Shown piece after piece: positions 17,833 through 28,651 of a stretch of DNA of 64,000 nucleotides (its first letter is position 1; each line of letters begins with the position of its first letter). A program made the position numbers and the translations under genes. The notes below the pieces were generated by a model. The model made no database searches. It worked only from the letters and a program-made list of their open reading frames with translations, and was not told the origin of the DNA. The stretch is from Burkholderiales bacterium (lineage in GTDB: Bacteria > Pseudomonadota > Gammaproteobacteria > Burkholderiales > Burkholderiaceae_E). The stretch is from NCBI GenBank assembly GCA_027487815.1, contig JAIYCW010000067.1:1-64000 (forward strand), in the 5' to 3' direction.

Positions 17833-17880
17833 GCCGCAAGCCCATATAACAAGGGCTCATAAAAAAGCGCCGCCAAAGAA

Positions 17881-17904
17881 AAGCCCGGCGCGATGGCCGG
17901 GCTT
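17881..17904 (-). terminator. Hairpin terminator between the DUF192 gene and sodB
   Basis: AAGCCCGGC at 17881-17889 and GCCGGGCTT at 17896-17904 form a perfect 9-bp stem with a 6-nt loop. On the minus strand it is followed by a T-rich stretch, so it should end sodB transcription 47 nt past the stop. It may act in both directions. Confidence 0.7.
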
Positions 17905-17951
17905 AGTCTGCGGGATCAACGCGGCAAAGCCGCGGCTCCATCCAGGAATCT

Positions 17952-18530
17952 TCAGGCGAAGTTCTTGGCCGCAAAATCCCAGTTAGCCAGCGCCCAAAAT
18001 GCATTGAGGTAATTTGGGCGGCTGTTGCGGTAGTCGATGTAGTAGGCGTGTTCCCACAGGTCACAGGTCAACAAGGGTTTGTCGCCAGTGGTCAGTGGTG
18101 TGGCGGCATTGCTGGTATTGACGATATCCAGCGAGCCATCGGCCTTTTTCACCAGCCAGGTCCAGCTCGAACCAAAGTTGCCAGTGGCCATTTTGTTGAA
18201 GGCTTCCTTGAAAGCCGCAAACGAGCCCCACTTGGCCTGAATCGCTGCGCCCAATGCACCAGCGGGTTCTCCACCACCAGCAGGCTTCAGACCATGCCAG
18301 TAGAAGGTGTGGTTCCAGATCTGCGCTGCATTGTTGAACATGCCACCCGAGGACTTGCGAACAATATCTTCCAGGCCCATTGATTCGAACTCTGTGCCCT
18401 TGACCAGATTGTTCAGGTTGGTGACATAGGTTTGATGATGCTTGCCGTAGTGATACTCCAGAGTTTCCTTGGAGATGTGGGGCGCGAGAGCGTCCATGGC
18501 ATATGGCAGTGCGGGAAGTGTGTGTTCCAT
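17952..18530 (-). CDS. sodB: Iron superoxide dismutase
   Basis: A 192-residue Fe-type superoxide dismutase converting superoxide to oxygen and hydrogen peroxide in the cytoplasm. Metal ligands are His27 (EYHYGKHH), His74 (WNHTFYWH), Asp157 and His161 ([13 protein letters not shown]). Gln70 in NNAAQIWNH is typical of Fe rather than Mn enzymes. The length is normal for FeSOD. It precedes xseA on the opposite side of a Burkholderiales-type housekeeping block; its leader is separated from the xseA stop by 78 nt. Confidence 0.95.
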   Translation of the reverse strand: MEHTLPALPYAMDALAPHISKETLEYHYGKHHQTYVTNLNNLVKGTEFESMGLEDIVRKSSGGMFNNAAQIWNHTFYWHGLKPAGGGEPAGALGAAIQAKWGSFAAFKEAFNKMATGNFGSSWTWLVKKADGSLDIVNTSNAATPLTTGDKPLLTCDLWEHAYYIDYRNSRPNYLNAFWALANWDFAAKNFA

Positions 18531-18608
18531 GCTTGTTCCTTGGGAGGTGAAAATTCAAAAATGCGTATGAGGAGCGCGCTTCACTCACCCCTCAATTAAC
18601 TCAGCCCT

Positions 18609-19952
18609 TTATTGTACGGTGCGCAAGACCGCAGTTTCGACTTGACCCTGCGCTAAGCGTAGCGACAAAGCCTCGCCTGGTTGTAGGAGCGTTGAACTGC
18701 GCACCACTTCGCCCTTGGCATTAGTGACAATCGCAAACCCGCGCTCCAGGGTGGTTTGTGGGCTGGCCTGATGCAGACGATGTGCAAGGGTATTGAGATG
18801 ATCGAGTTCCCGATCAAGTTGGCTTGGCCACCGCTGCATGCGAGCTTCCAGGCGAGCTAGCGCCTCCAGCTTGGGTGCAAGCAACGGAGGTGCGAGTCGG
18901 CGCGCGTTAAGTAGCCAGCGGCTGGATTGCCGCTCAAGACCGCGATGTGCCGCCTGCCTCAACCGCCCGGCCAAGGCCACCAGGCTTTGCTCCTTGGCGG
19001 CCCAGAGCTCTGAGGGCAAGCGTAATCGTCGGCTGACTGCATCGAGCTGCTGCTCGGCAGTTTGCCAGGAGCGCAGCATTTGGCGCCGGGCCTGATTGGC
19101 CAGGCTTTGCAGGCTGGCAAGCGCTACCCTCCGATCCGGGCTTGCTGCTGCGGCTGCCCCGGTTGGAGTCGGTGCGCGCAGATCTGCCACAAAGTCTGCA
19201 ATCGTGAAATCGGTTTCATGGCCCACCCCGCTGATAACCGGGAATGGTGTCTGCCGAACCAAACGAGCCAGCTCTTCATCATTAAACGCCCACAAATCCT
19301 CCATCGACCCTCCCCCACGCACGAGCAGCAGCACATCAACCTCATTACGATCGATGGCAGTTTCCAGCGCCTGCCTCAGGGCCGCCGGTGCCTCCAGCCC
19401 CTGAACCAAGCACGGGTAAATCACCACCTCGATATGGGGAGCACGCGCTGCAAGCGTGCTCAGAACATCACGCAGCGCCGCGGCTTGCGCCGAGGTAATC
19501 ACGCCGATTCTTCTGGGGTGGGCTGGAATCGGGCGCTTCAAACCTGCTTCAAACAAGCCCTCAGCCTGCAATTTGGCCTTGAGCGCAACAAACTGCTGGT
19601 GCAGGTCTCCGGCGCCAGCAAGGCGCATCGCTTCAACATTCAGCTGAAAATCGCCGCGTGGTTCATATAAACCTGCAACTACCCGGGCCACCACTTGCTG
19701 GCCTTCCCGGGGGGCAAATCCAAGATATTGAGCCCGGCCGCGAAACATCACTGCCCGCACCTGCGCGCCAGGATCCTTGAGCGAAAAGTACCAATGCCCG
19801 CTGGAAGCCCGCACCACATTGGACAATTCTCCGCGCACAGTGCATGGCCCCAACGACTGTTCGATCAGCCGCGCCACGCTTCGATTAAGCTCTGAAACCG
19901 TCAATTCGGCGCTGGGTTTAACCGGACTAATCGCGCCAAACGTAGGATTCAT
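18609..19952 (-). CDS. xseA: Exodeoxyribonuclease VII large subunit
   Basis: A 447-residue large subunit of exonuclease VII, which degrades single-stranded DNA from both ends together with XseB. The N-terminal OB domain has ELSNVVRASSGHWYFSLKD and the catalytic region has RRIGVITSAQAAALRDVL, LLLVRGGGSMEDLWAFNDE and ISGVGHETDFTIADFVAD. A long alpha-helical C-terminus follows, as expected for coiled-coil subunit assembly. xseB is not in the window. It is divergent to exbB with a 400-nt gap. Confidence 0.95.
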   Translation of the reverse strand: MNPTFGAISPVKPSAELTVSELNRSVARLIEQSLGPCTVRGELSNVVRASSGHWYFSLKDPGAQVRAVMFRGRAQYLGFAPREGQQVVARVVAGLYEPRGDFQLNVEAMRLAGAGDLHQQFVALKAKLQAEGLFEAGLKRPIPAHPRRIGVITSAQAAALRDVLSTLAARAPHIEVVIYPCLVQGLEAPAALRQALETAIDRNEVDVLLLVRGGGSMEDLWAFNDEELARLVRQTPFPVISGVGHETDFTIADFVADLRAPTPTGAAAAASPDRRVALASLQSLANQARRQMLRSWQTAEQQLDAVSRRLRLPSELWAAKEQSLVALAGRLRQAAHRGLERQSSRWLLNARRLAPPLLAPKLEALARLEARMQRWPSQLDRELDHLNTLAHRLHQASPQTTLERGFAIVTNAKGEVVRSSTLLQPGEALSLRLAQGQVETAVLRTVQ

Positions 19953-20351
19953 GCGGGCCTCCGGGCGGAACTATCCACAAAGCCGCGTGGTTTAAGGGTT
20001 TGCGTTGTCATCATCCTGAAATCACGGTTTTGTGTTGTAAGTGTCTGAAAACATGGTGTTTTATAAAAACACCCCAAGCTAGTGCACCGACAGACGGTCG
20101 ACTTGCAGAATTTTGATTTTCCAGCTAGCCAAGTAATCAACAGAGTTATCCACAGGCCAGCATGGTGCAATGCCGCATTGTATGTGGCCTGCGATCACAT
20201 ACATCGCTTTGCCCTCGGGAACCGGGCCATCTGAGGGGCCGACTTGCGAGATCATGACAAAAACAAAGACAATGCGCCCTGGCTTGCGACCATGCAAGCA
20301 CGTGCCGCTTGCAGCCTCGGGCCGCGGCGGAGGCTCAAAAAGGAGAATGGT
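19953..20351. promoter_or_regulatory. xseA-exbB divergent intergenic region
   Basis: A 400-nt stretch without a convincing gene. It contains an AT-rich perfect hairpin at 20055-20073 (GGTGTTTT, ATA, AAAACACC). A DnaA-box consensus 9-mer TTATCCACA lies at 20146-20154 and a one-mismatch copy CTATCCACA at 19971-19979. It must hold promoters for both xseA and exbB. One consensus DnaA box in 64 kb is not surprising by chance. Confidence 0.45.
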
Positions 20352-20957
20352 TTGTTGTCGTTGATCCAAGCCGCTGGTTGGCCGGTATGGTTCCTGATTC
20401 TGGCCTCGGTGGTGACTTTGGCCCTGATCGTGGAGCGGGCCCTGTCCCTGAAGCGTGACAAGATCATTCCTCCCAAACTGCTCGATGAGGTCATCAACTT
20501 CCACCGTTCCCGCCAGGTAACGCCCGAGCTGATTCAAAAACTTGAAGGTAGCAGTCCTCTGGGAGCGGTTTTGGCCAGTGGCCTGCGCCATGAGCTTGCT
20601 CCACGCGAAGTGATGCAAGAGGCGATGGAGCAAAGCGGCCGGCTGCAGGCGCACAAGCTGGAGCGTTTTTTGGGGGCTCTGGCCACCATGTCTACCGTGG
20701 CTCCCCTGCTGGGATTGTTTGGCACGGTGGTTGGCATGATCGAGATTTTCGGCGCCCAACAGCCTGGCACCGGCAATCCGCAGCAACTCGCTTACGGTAT
20801 CTCCATTGCGCTTTACAACACCGCTTTGGGTCTGGTGGTCGCCATTCCAGCCCTCATTGCCTACCGGGTGTTTCGCTCCCGAGTAGACGATCTGGTGGTC
20901 GAGCTTGAGCAGCGCTCCTTGCGCCTGCTCGACACCGTCAGGGGTGGGCGGCGTTGA
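20352..20957 (+). CDS. exbB: ExbB/TolQ-family proton channel protein
   Basis: About 201 residues, inner-membrane partner of ExbD that uses the proton motive force to energise TonB-type outer-membrane transport. It has an N-terminal membrane segment (AAGWPVWFLILASVVTLALI) and two further segments around TMSTVAPLLGLFGTVVGMIE and ISIALYNTALGLVVAIPAL, the MotA/TolQ/ExbB signature. The TTG at 20352 is chosen because AAAAAGGAG lies 6 nt upstream and it yields the usual MLSLIQAAGWP opening; an upstream extension looks non-coding. The stop overlaps the exbD start by 4 nt. Confidence 0.9.
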   Translation: MLSLIQAAGWPVWFLILASVVTLALIVERALSLKRDKIIPPKLLDEVINFHRSRQVTPELIQKLEGSSPLGAVLASGLRHELAPREVMQEAMEQSGRLQAHKLERFLGALATMSTVAPLLGLFGTVVGMIEIFGAQQPGTGNPQQLAYGISIALYNTALGLVVAIPALIAYRVFRSRVDDLVVELEQRSLRLLDTVRGGRR

Positions 20958-21370
20958 ACTTTCGCTCCCGCATTCGGCGCGAAGAGCCGGAGATGAACTT
21001 CATCCCGCTCATCGACTTGCTGCTGGTGATTCTGATCTTTTTGATGGTCACCACCACGTATTCGAAGTTCACCGAGCTCAAGGTCAACCTGCCCGCTGCA
21101 GGGGCGCTGAGCGCCACAGAACGGCCCGCAGAAATCCTGGTCGCCGTGAGTGCTGCCGGGCGCTACAGCATCGATGGGGTGGATTCTCCATTCGGCAGCC
21201 CAGCCTCCTTTGCGCAGGAACTTGGGCGAATTGCCAAGCAGCAAAACGAACCCATGCTGGTGATCTACGCAGACGCGAGCGCTTCGCACCAGGCGGTGGT
21301 GAATGTGCTTGAAGCCGCTCGCCTGGCCGGGTTGGGCAAAGTCACCTTCGCTGCGCAAAAGCAGCCCTGA
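20954..21370 (+). CDS. exbD: ExbD/TolR-family protein
   Basis: A 138-residue ExbD. A basic N-terminus (MNFRSRIRREEPE) precedes one membrane helix, FIPLIDLLLVILIFLMVTTTY, containing the Asp needed for proton coupling, and a periplasmic domain follows. It starts with TTG overlapping the exbB stop in TTGA, so the pair is translationally coupled. No tonB gene is adjacent. Confidence 0.93.
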   Translation: MNFRSRIRREEPEMNFIPLIDLLLVILIFLMVTTTYSKFTELKVNLPAAGALSATERPAEILVAVSAAGRYSIDGVDSPFGSPASFAQELGRIAKQQNEPMLVIYADASASHQAVVNVLEAARLAGLGKVTFAAQKQP

Positions 21371-21381
21371 TCGGTGCCCCG

Positions 21382-22518
21382 ATGAAGGCCGGACTCCGGG
21401 CGGCCCTGTGGCGACTCTGGTTTCCACAGTCAGCAGCGCACCAATCCTTTGCGCAACAGCTCCTGAACCTGGTGCTTAAGCTCCTTGCAGCCGCGCCCGC
21501 CCTCGTAATTGCAGCGGTTGCGCGAAAGCGCTACGCCGAGCGACGTCGGCTCGCACCACCACCAGTTCCAGTCATCGTCGTGGGCAACCTGGTGGTGGGT
21601 GGCACCGGCAAAACACCTATCGTGGCAAGCCTGGCCCGTGCTCTCACCAAGCCGGGCTCAATTGTCGGGATATTGAGTCGTGGCTATGGTCGCGCGTCCG
21701 CATCAGTAAACCTGCTAGACAACCAGACTCTGGATGATGTGGCGTCGAACCAGGCGAATCCGCAATTGAGGACGGCGAACGAGTTCGGCGATGAACCGCT
21801 ATGGCTGGCCCGGGAGCTGCGTGCTCGGGGGGTGCATGCCATCGTCGGAGTAGGTGCGCAGCGCGCAGCGGTGCTCCAGGACATGCTCAAGCAATTTCCG
21901 CAGGTGCGCTTTGTGATTGCCGATGACGGCTTGCAGCATGCGGCCCTATCTCGCAGCTTCGAGCTGGTGGTATTTGATGAGCGTGAAGTGGGTAATGGCA
22001 AGGTGATGCCTGCCGGCCCGCTACGCGAGCCGCTTGCGCTTGCACTTGGAGCCGATGCCTGGCTTTGGCGCAAACCGAGCGATCCATCACATCGCCCGCC
22101 GTGTTTCCAGATCACCACCCGGGTGCTCGGTTTGCGCCCCCTGCAAGCTCACGCTCAAAGCGAGTGGCAACATGCTCCCCGGATTCATGCGCTGGCCGGG
22201 ATTGCACAGCCTGAAGTTTTCCTCAACACCCTGATTCAGCACACCGGACTGCCAGCCGAGCGGTTTATCCTGCACCCCTTGCCCGACCATGCTTCGCAAG
22301 AACAGCTTCGCGCGAAGACCCTGGAAATCTGCCAGGGCGGCCGCAGCGGCGCTAGGCCGGTCATCATGACCACCAGCAAGGACGAAGTGAAGCTCACCGC
22401 GAGCCTCTTGGCCTTGGCTGACTGGTGGGTGCTGGATATCGAAGCCGAGCTGCCCGCAGAGTTGGTAAGCTTGGCGGCTCAGTCATTGAAAGCGTCTCAT
22501 GGACCACAAACTGCTTGA
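21382..22518 (+). CDS. lpxK: Tetraacyldisaccharide 4'-kinase
   Basis: A 378-residue inner-membrane-associated kinase that phosphorylates the lipid A disaccharide precursor at the 4' position. It has an N-terminal membrane-anchoring region, then the Walker A motif [35 protein letters not shown] and [11 protein letters not shown]. It lies 11 nt after exbD and overlaps the Trm112-type gene start by 20 nt, all on one strand. Its neighbours lpxK and kdsB both serve lipopolysaccharide assembly. Confidence 0.95.
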   Translation: MKAGLRAALWRLWFPQSAAHQSFAQQLLNLVLKLLAAAPALVIAAVARKRYAERRRLAPPPVPVIVVGNLVVGGTGKTPIVASLARALTKPGSIVGILSRGYGRASASVNLLDNQTLDDVASNQANPQLRTANEFGDEPLWLARELRARGVHAIVGVGAQRAAVLQDMLKQFPQVRFVIADDGLQHAALSRSFELVVFDEREVGNGKVMPAGPLREPLALALGADAWLWRKPSDPSHRPPCFQITTRVLGLRPLQAHAQSEWQHAPRIHALAGIAQPEVFLNTLIQHTGLPAERFILHPLPDHASQEQLRAKTLEICQGGRSGARPVIMTTSKDEVKLTASLLALADWWVLDIEAELPAELVSLAAQSLKASHGPQTA

Positions 22519-22687
22519 TATTCTGGTGTGCCCCTTGTGCAAAGGCCCTTTGCATCATGTGAGGGCCGAGCCTCCGAAACACCCGGAGTTGATTTGCCGC
22601 TATGACAAGCTCGCGTTTCCGATTCGCAACGGCATCCCGGTGATGCTGGAAGATGAAGCCCGCGCGCTCACCGCAGAAGAATTCTGA
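22499..22687 (+). CDS. Trm112-family protein
   Basis: A 62-residue zinc-ribbon-like Trm112/YcaR-type protein. [18 protein letters not shown] has the CPLC pair and [20 protein letters not shown] is the conserved second half. In bacteria it typically lies between lpxK and kdsB, as here. The biochemical role in bacteria is not settled. It overlaps the 3' end of lpxK. Confidence 0.9.
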   Translation: MDHKLLDILVCPLCKGPLHHVRAEPPKHPELICRYDKLAFPIRNGIPVMLEDEARALTAEEF

Positions 22688-22694
22688 GACCAGC

Positions 22695-23465
22695 GTGTCG
22701 CAGTTTGTTGCCCCTCAGTTTATTGCCCTTATTCCGGCGCGCCTGGCCTCAACCCGGCTGCCAAATAAGCCTTTGGCGATGGTGGGTGGCCTGCCCATGG
22801 TGGTGCGCGTCGCTCAGCAAGCACGGGCGAGTGGAGCTGATCGCGTTGCTGTAGCCACCGATGCGCAAGAAATCGCAAACGCTGTGAGGGCCCATGGCTT
22901 TGAAGTGGTAATGACGCGGGAGGACCACACGAGCGGCACCGAGCGCCTGGCCGAAGCCGCACAGCTTCTCGGCTTGCCCGATGAAGCCTGTGTGGTTAAC
23001 GTGCAAGGCGATGAACCGCTGATCGAACCCAAGCTGATTAGTGCTGTTGCGCAAACTTTGCAGCACCATCTGCAGCACCACCCTGCAACCTTGATGGCCA
23101 CAGCCGCCCATCCGATCACCAGCCGCGATGACTACGACAGCCCGCATGTGGTGAAGGTGGTGCTGGATGCGAGCGGCCATGCTTTGTATTTTTCCCGCTC
23201 CACCATTCCTCATGACCGCGGCCGCAGCCTGCCCACCACCCACGCCCTGCGCCATGTGGGTTTGTATGCTTACACCGCAGGTTTCCTGAAGGCTTATGCC
23301 GCGATGCCGCCTTGCCCGCTGGAGTCGATTGAAGCGCTCGAGCAACTGCGGGTGTTGTGGCACGGTCACCGTATTGCAGTGCATGTCACCGACGCAGCAC
23401 CCGCGCCCGGGGTGGACACTGCCGAGGACCTTGCGCGAGTGAATGCCCTGCTGCTCGGGCCCTGA
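22695..23465 (+). CDS. kdsB: 3-deoxy-manno-octulosonate cytidylyltransferase
   Basis: A roughly 256-residue CMP-KDO synthetase, activating KDO with CTP for lipopolysaccharide core synthesis. The N-terminal nucleotide-binding segment [32 protein letters not shown] and [11 protein letters not shown] are hallmarks. The GTG at 22695 is the preferred start because it begins 7 nt past the Trm112 stop and gives a normal N-terminus; an ATG at 22653 would overlap that gene by 35 nt. Confidence 0.93.
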   Translation: MSQFVAPQFIALIPARLASTRLPNKPLAMVGGLPMVVRVAQQARASGADRVAVATDAQEIANAVRAHGFEVVMTREDHTSGTERLAEAAQLLGLPDEACVVNVQGDEPLIEPKLISAVAQTLQHHLQHHPATLMATAAHPITSRDDYDSPHVVKVVLDASGHALYFSRSTIPHDRGRSLPTTHALRHVGLYAYTAGFLKAYAAMPPCPLESIEALEQLRVLWHGHRIAVHVTDAAPAPGVDTAEDLARVNALLLGP

Positions 23466-23570
23466 ATCTGATGCACAAGCAATTGCGGAATACCTGAAGG
23501 TCGCCAAGGCTGTCAATTGACCCCAGCCCATGGGTCGGGTACCTTCGACCCTCCAACATAACTCCAATGA

Positions 23571-24233
<663 letters not shown>

Positions 24234-24326
24234 TACCCCCGCAGCCGGGTGGGGTACACTCCCGGCTGCATGTTTTGGTGCAATGCCAAGACGCGAAGTT
24301 CAAAAATCAATCTAGGAGGTTTACCG

Positions 24327-26831
24327 ATGTTGACAGGAACCGCATCGACGGCTGTATGGCTGTCGCTCGCTTGCGGCGTGCTGGCTGTGCTCTATGGCTT
24401 TATTTCAAGCCGTTGGATTCTCAGTCTCGACGCTGGCAACGCACGGATGCAAGAAATTGCCGGCGCGATCCAGCAAGGCGCCAAAGCTTATCTTTCCCGT
24501 CAATACCGCACGATCTCGATCGTGGGCGTGGTGCTGTTTGTGATCATTGCCTTTGTGCCTGGTCTGGGCTGGCCCACTGCGATTGGCTTTGCGATTGGCG
24601 CGATTTTGTCGGGCTTGTCCGGCTTTATCGGCATGAATGTGTCGGTGCGTGCCAACGTGCGCACAGCGCAAGCGGCCACCAAAGGTCTCAATGATGCGCT
24701 GGCTGTAGCGTTTCGCGGCGGTGCGATCACCGGCATGCTGGTGGTGGGCCTGGGCTTGCTGGGTGTGGCTGGATTCTTTTATGTATTGATCAGTGGCGCC
24801 GGCGCCAAAGACAATGTGCATGATCTGATTAAGCCCTTGATCGGTCTGGCTTTCGGCTCTTCGCTGATTTCGATTTTTGCTCGTCTGGGCGGCGGCATCT
24901 TCACCAAGGGTGCGGATGTGGGCGCGGATCTGGTCGGCAAGGTCGAGGCTGGCATCCCTGAGGATGACCCCCGCAACCCTGCCGTGATTGCCGATAACGT
25001 GGGCGATAACGTGGGCGATTGCGCAGGTATGGCCGCCGACTTGTTTGAAACCTATGCGGTGACCCTGATCGCCACCATGCTGCTGGGCGCCTTGATGGTG
25101 ACCTCGGCACCGATGGCCGCAGCGGTGTATCCGCTGGCCTTGGGCGGTTTTGCCATCATCGCGTCGATCATTGGCTGCATGTTCGTCAAGGCGCAGCCTG
25201 GCGGCAAGATCATGAACGCCTTGTATCGCGGCTTGATCGTGGCTGGCGTGCTCGCATTGATTGCTTTTTATCCGATCACCACCTGGATGTTTGCAGGCAT
25301 TGACCTGAGCGCCAATGGTCTGAGCACTGGCGGGATCTACGCTGCTGCTGTTGTTGGTCTGGTACTGACTGCTGGTTTGGTCTGGATCACCGAGTACTAC
25401 ACCGGCACCGAGTACAAGCCAGTCCAAGACGTAGCCAAAGCTTCGGAAACCGGGCATGCGACCAACATCATTGCCGGTATCGGCGTATCGATGAAGTCCA
25501 CCGCATGGCCCGTGTTGATGGTGTGCGCAGCGATTCTCGTGAGCTACAAGCTTTCTGGCCTTTACGGTATCGCGATTGCTGCCACATCGATGCTGTCGAT
25601 GGCAGGCATCATCGTGGCCCTCGACGCGTATGGCCCAATCACTGATAACGCTGGTGGTATCGCTGAAATGAGCGGCATGCCCGAATCCGTGCGTGCGATC
25701 ACCGATCCGCTGGATGCGGTGGGCAACACTACCAAGGCGGTAACCAAGGGCTACGCGATTGGCTCGGCTGGTCTTGCTGCGCTGGTGTTGTTTGCTGACT
25801 ACACCCATGCGCTGGAGTCTGCAGGCAAAGCCACCAGCTTTGATCTTTCGAACCCCAATGTGATCGTCGGCCTCTTCATCGGCGGCCTGATTCCCTTCCT
25901 CTTTGGCGCGATGGCCATGGAAGCGGTGGGTCGTGCGGCAGGTTCGGTGGTTGTTGAAGTGCGCCGCCAGTTCCGCGAGATCAAGGGCATCATGGAAGGC
26001 ACTGCCAAACCCGATTACACCCGGGCGGTGGATTTGCTGACCACAGCAGCGATCAAGGAAATGATGATTCCTTCGCTGTTGCCAGTGGTGGTTCCAGTGC
26101 TGGTGGGCCTGTTGCTTGGGCCCGCAGCTTTGGGCGGCTTGCTGATGGGCACCATCGTGACCGGCCTGTTTGTGGCGATCTCGATGTGTACCGGTGGCGG
26201 CGCCTGGGATAACGCCAAGAAGTACATCGAAGAGGGTCATCACGGCGGCAAAGGTTCGGAAGCTCACAAAGCTGCCGTGACCGGCGACACTGTTGGCGAT
26301 CCCTACAAGGACACGGCTGGCCCTGCCGTGAACCCGCTGATCAAGATCATCAACATCGTGGCGCTTTTGCTGGTGCCTTTGCTTGGCGCAGATGCTTCCA
26401 GCACCCATGCCGGTCATGGTGCTGCGCCTGCAGCCCCAGCAGCCATGGCTCCGGCTGCTCCAGCCGCGGCCCCAGCAGCCGCTGCCGCACCGGCCGCTGC
26501 CGGCGTGCAGGGCTCGATGGACACGATCAAGTTCTACTTCGATTCTGGTGCGGTGGCGATGCCCGCCGATTCCAGCAAAATGCTTGAAGGCATGGTTGCC
26601 TACGCCAAAAGCAATCCGAATACCAAAATAGGTATCTCGGGATATCACGACAAAACCGGTGATGCAGTGAAGAATGCAGAGCTGGCGAAGAACCGGGCGA
26701 TGAACGTGCGCGATACGCTGATAGCAGCGGGCGTACCGGAAGACCGGATCATCCTGCAAAAACCAACTGAAACAGCTGGTGGTGGAGACGACAAAGAGGC
26801 CCGTCGGGTCGAGGTGTACGCAGCTCAGTAA
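24327..26831 (+). CDS. hppA: K+-independent H+-pyrophosphatase with C-terminal OmpA-like domain
   Basis: About 834 residues. The membrane pyrophosphatase part (about 1-686) pumps protons while hydrolysing pyrophosphate. It shows the nucleotide-binding region [39 protein letters not shown] and [10 protein letters not shown], where Lys and Thr mark the K+-independent subfamily. After the last membrane helix comes an Ala/Pro-rich linker (about 687-730) and an OmpA-like domain (about 731-834). The latter contains [10 protein letters not shown] and [15 protein letters not shown], keeping the Asp (about 775) and Arg (about 790) that bind peptidoglycan in OmpA. The ATG at 24327 has a full TAGGAGGT Shine-Dalgarno. 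The reading frame is uninterrupted, so the fusion looks real. Confidence 0.95.
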   Translation: MLTGTASTAVWLSLACGVLAVLYGFISSRWILSLDAGNARMQEIAGAIQQGAKAYLSRQYRTISIVGVVLFVIIAFVPGLGWPTAIGFAIGAILSGLSGFIGMNVSVRANVRTAQAATKGLNDALAVAFRGGAITGMLVVGLGLLGVAGFFYVLISGAGAKDNVHDLIKPLIGLAFGSSLISIFARLGGGIFTKGADVGADLVGKVEAGIPEDDPRNPAVIADNVGDNVGDCAGMAADLFETYAVTLIATMLLGALMVTSAPMAAAVYPLALGGFAIIASIIGCMFVKAQPGGKIMNALYRGLIVAGVLALIAFYPITTWMFAGIDLSANGLSTGGIYAAAVVGLVLTAGLVWITEYYTGTEYKPVQDVAKASETGHATNIIAGIGVSMKSTAWPVLMVCAAILVSYKLSGLYGIAIAATSMLSMAGIIVALDAYGPITDNAGGIAEMSGMPESVRAITDPLDAVGNTTKAVTKGYAIGSAGLAALVLFADYTHALESAGKATSFDLSNPNVIVGLFIGGLIPFLFGAMAMEAVGRAAGSVVVEVRRQFREIKGIMEGTAKPDYTRAVDLLTTAAIKEMMIPSLLPVVVPVLVGLLLGPAALGGLLMGTIVTGLFVAISMCTGGGAWDNAKKYIEEGHHGGKGSEAHKAAVTGDTVGDPYKDTAGPAVNPLIKIINIVALLLVPLLGADASSTHAGHGAAPAAPAAMAPAAPAAAPAAAAAPAAAGVQGSMDTIKFYFDSGAVAMPADSSKMLEGMVAYAKSNPNTKIGISGYHDKTGDAVKNAELAKNRAMNVRDTLIAAGVPEDRIILQKPTETAGGGDDKEARRVEVYAAQ

Positions 26832-26851
26832 TCCCGGGCTCGTCAAACCTG

Positions 26852-26888
26852 AAAAGGCACTGCTCACAAGGCGGTGCCTTTTTGTTTT
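26852..26888 (+). terminator. Intrinsic terminator after hppA
   Basis: AAAAGGCACTGC pairs with GCGGTGCCTTTT and is followed by a T-rich run, about 20 nt past the hppA stop. Confidence 0.8.
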
Positions 26889-26939
26889 ATAAAAGTCCCC
26901 CAGCGGTACACTGCCAGCCAAACCATTACGAGGAGCGCA

Positions 26940-27827
26940 ATGATGAGATCCATCCGCCGAGTTGTCAGTTCATTTGGCATCTGCTTGCTGGTCGGGCTGG
27001 CGGGCTGCGCGACCATGATCCCCGAAGTAGCCACTTGCCCAAGTGATGAGCAAATGCGCAGCATCGCGAAAAGCTATTTGGCGCTTCAGCCGATTGAACC
27101 ACCCCCTGCCAGCATGAGTATCGAGGGCGGACGATGTGGCGCCGCAAAACTGGTCCGTGAACTGCAACCCACGCTCGGTAAGGTCGTTGGTTACAAGGCC
27201 GGCCTCACCAACCCGGTGGTGCAGCAGCGCTTTAACTATGCCCAGCCAGTGCGCGGCACATTACTTGAGAAGATGATCCTGAACGATGGTGCCGAAGTCC
27301 CTGCCCGCTTTGGCGCACGCCCGATCATGGAATCGGATTTGGTGGTTGAGGTGGGCGACAGCGCCATCATGAATGCCACCACCCCTGAACAAGCTCTGAC
27401 CGCGCTACGTTCGATCCGGCCCTTCATCGAGTTGCCCGATATGGTGCTCACCGATCCTTCCAAACACACCGGTGCCTCAATTGAACTGAGTAATGTTGGC
27501 GCGAGGCTTGGAGTGCTCGGAGCGCCCCTGGCAGTGAGCGGCAGACCCGAGCTCGTCAGTGCATTGCGCGACATGATCGTGCGCACTTTTGACGGCACAG
27601 GCAAAGAAATCAACGCCACCAAGGGCGTAGCAATTCTGGGCAACCCCCTGAATGCGGTGCTTTGGCTTGTAGGTGATCTGAAAAAGGCAGGCATCACGCT
27701 CAAGCCAGGCGACCTGCTGAGTTTGGGCTCATTCTCGCCTCCCTTGCCAGTAACGGCTGGCGGTGCCGCACGGGTGGTCTACGAGGGTCTGCCGGGCAAC
27801 CCATCGGTATCCGTGCGTTTTCGATAG
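26940..27827 (+). CDS. Lipoprotein with 2-keto-4-pentenoate hydratase-like domain
   Basis: About 295 residues. A lipoprotein signal ends in the lipobox LAGC near residue 22. The rest resembles the fumarylacetoacetate hydrolase/2-keto-4-pentenoate hydratase fold, with VVGYKAGLTNPVVQQRF, ESDLVVEVGDSA, FIELPDM and LKPGDLLSLGSFSPPLPVTAGG. Hydratases of this type are normally cytoplasmic, so lipidation would be unusual. Some conserved acidic residues are present (ESDLVVEVGD), but activity is not assured. GAGGAG precedes the tandem ATGs at 26940/26943. Confidence 0.8.
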   Translation: MMRSIRRVVSSFGICLLVGLAGCATMIPEVATCPSDEQMRSIAKSYLALQPIEPPPASMSIEGGRCGAAKLVRELQPTLGKVVGYKAGLTNPVVQQRFNYAQPVRGTLLEKMILNDGAEVPARFGARPIMESDLVVEVGDSAIMNATTPEQALTALRSIRPFIELPDMVLTDPSKHTGASIELSNVGARLGVLGAPLAVSGRPELVSALRDMIVRTFDGTGKEINATKGVAILGNPLNAVLWLVGDLKKAGITLKPGDLLSLGSFSPPLPVTAGGAARVVYEGLPGNPSVSVRFR

Positions 27828-27875
27828 ATCATAAAAGTAGTTATAGTTCATCACTAATTTTTTCGGAGCAAGCAT

Positions 27876-28640
27876 ATGTGGATCAAAGACGGTGTATCGC
27901 TGGTGACTGGCGGGGCCTCGGGGCTGGGCGCAGCCACGGCTGAAATGATTGTGCAAAACGGTGGCAAAGTCGTGATTGCCGATTTGAATGCCGAGTTGGG
28001 TGAAGCGCTGGCAACCAAGCTGGGAAGTGCTGCCCGATTTGTGCGCTGTAACGTCACTCAGGAAGTCGATGGCCAGGCGGCCGTGGCAGCCGCGCTCGAA
28101 ATGGGCAGCCTGATTGGGTTGGTCAATTGCGCGGGTATTGGCCCCCCCGCAAAAACCGTGGGGCGCGAAGGCCCGCATTCGCTGGAGATGTTCACCAAGG
28201 TGATCACCATCAACCTGATCGGCACCTTCAACATGATTCGTCTGGCCGCAGCGGCGATGGTGAAGAACACCCCCAATGCCGATGGCGAGCGCGGCGTGTT
28301 GATCAATACCGCTTCTGTGGCAGCCTACGATGGCCAGATTGGTCAAGCCGCGTATGGATCATCGAAAGCTGGAGTAGTGGGCCTCACCTTGCCGGTTGCG
28401 CGTGATTTGTCTCGCGATGGGGTACGCTGCGTCACGATTGCTCCGGGCCTTTTCCTCACTCCGCTGCTGGAGAGCTTGCCGAAAGACGCACAAGATTCAT
28501 TGGGAAAACAAGTGCCCTTCCCCGCACGCCTTGGTCGCCCGGAAGAATTCGCAGTGATGGTCAAGCAGATCTATACGAATGTGATGCTCAATGGCGAAAC
28601 GATTCGTCTGGATGGCGCCATTCGGATGGCACCCCGCTAA
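27876..28640 (+). CDS. SDR-family 3-hydroxyacyl-CoA dehydrogenase-like protein
   Basis: A 254-residue classical SDR resembling type II 3-hydroxyacyl-CoA dehydrogenase (HSD17B10-like). Features are [37 protein letters not shown] as the Tyr/Lys pair, and the C-terminal [17 protein letters not shown]. It is likely to oxidise a 3-hydroxyacyl-CoA with NAD+. The VUT transporter gene follows after 11 nt, on the same strand. Confidence 0.87.
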   Translation: MWIKDGVSLVTGGASGLGAATAEMIVQNGGKVVIADLNAELGEALATKLGSAARFVRCNVTQEVDGQAAVAAALEMGSLIGLVNCAGIGPPAKTVGREGPHSLEMFTKVITINLIGTFNMIRLAAAAMVKNTPNADGERGVLINTASVAAYDGQIGQAAYGSSKAGVVGLTLPVARDLSRDGVRCVTIAPGLFLTPLLESLPKDAQDSLGKQVPFPARLGRPEEFAVMVKQIYTNVMLNGETIRLDGAIRMAPR

Positions 28641-28651
28641 GGAATCGAATC

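Noticed and set aside
22653-22694. Upstream ATG for kdsB at 22653
   Set aside because: It would overlap the Trm112 gene by 35 nt and add residues not typical of the family; the GTG at 22695 fits better.
24405-26921. An 838-codon minus-strand frame antisense to hppA
   Set aside because: It lies opposite a clear pyrophosphatase gene and has a low-complexity His/Gly-rich composition, as expected from a GC-rich shadow frame.
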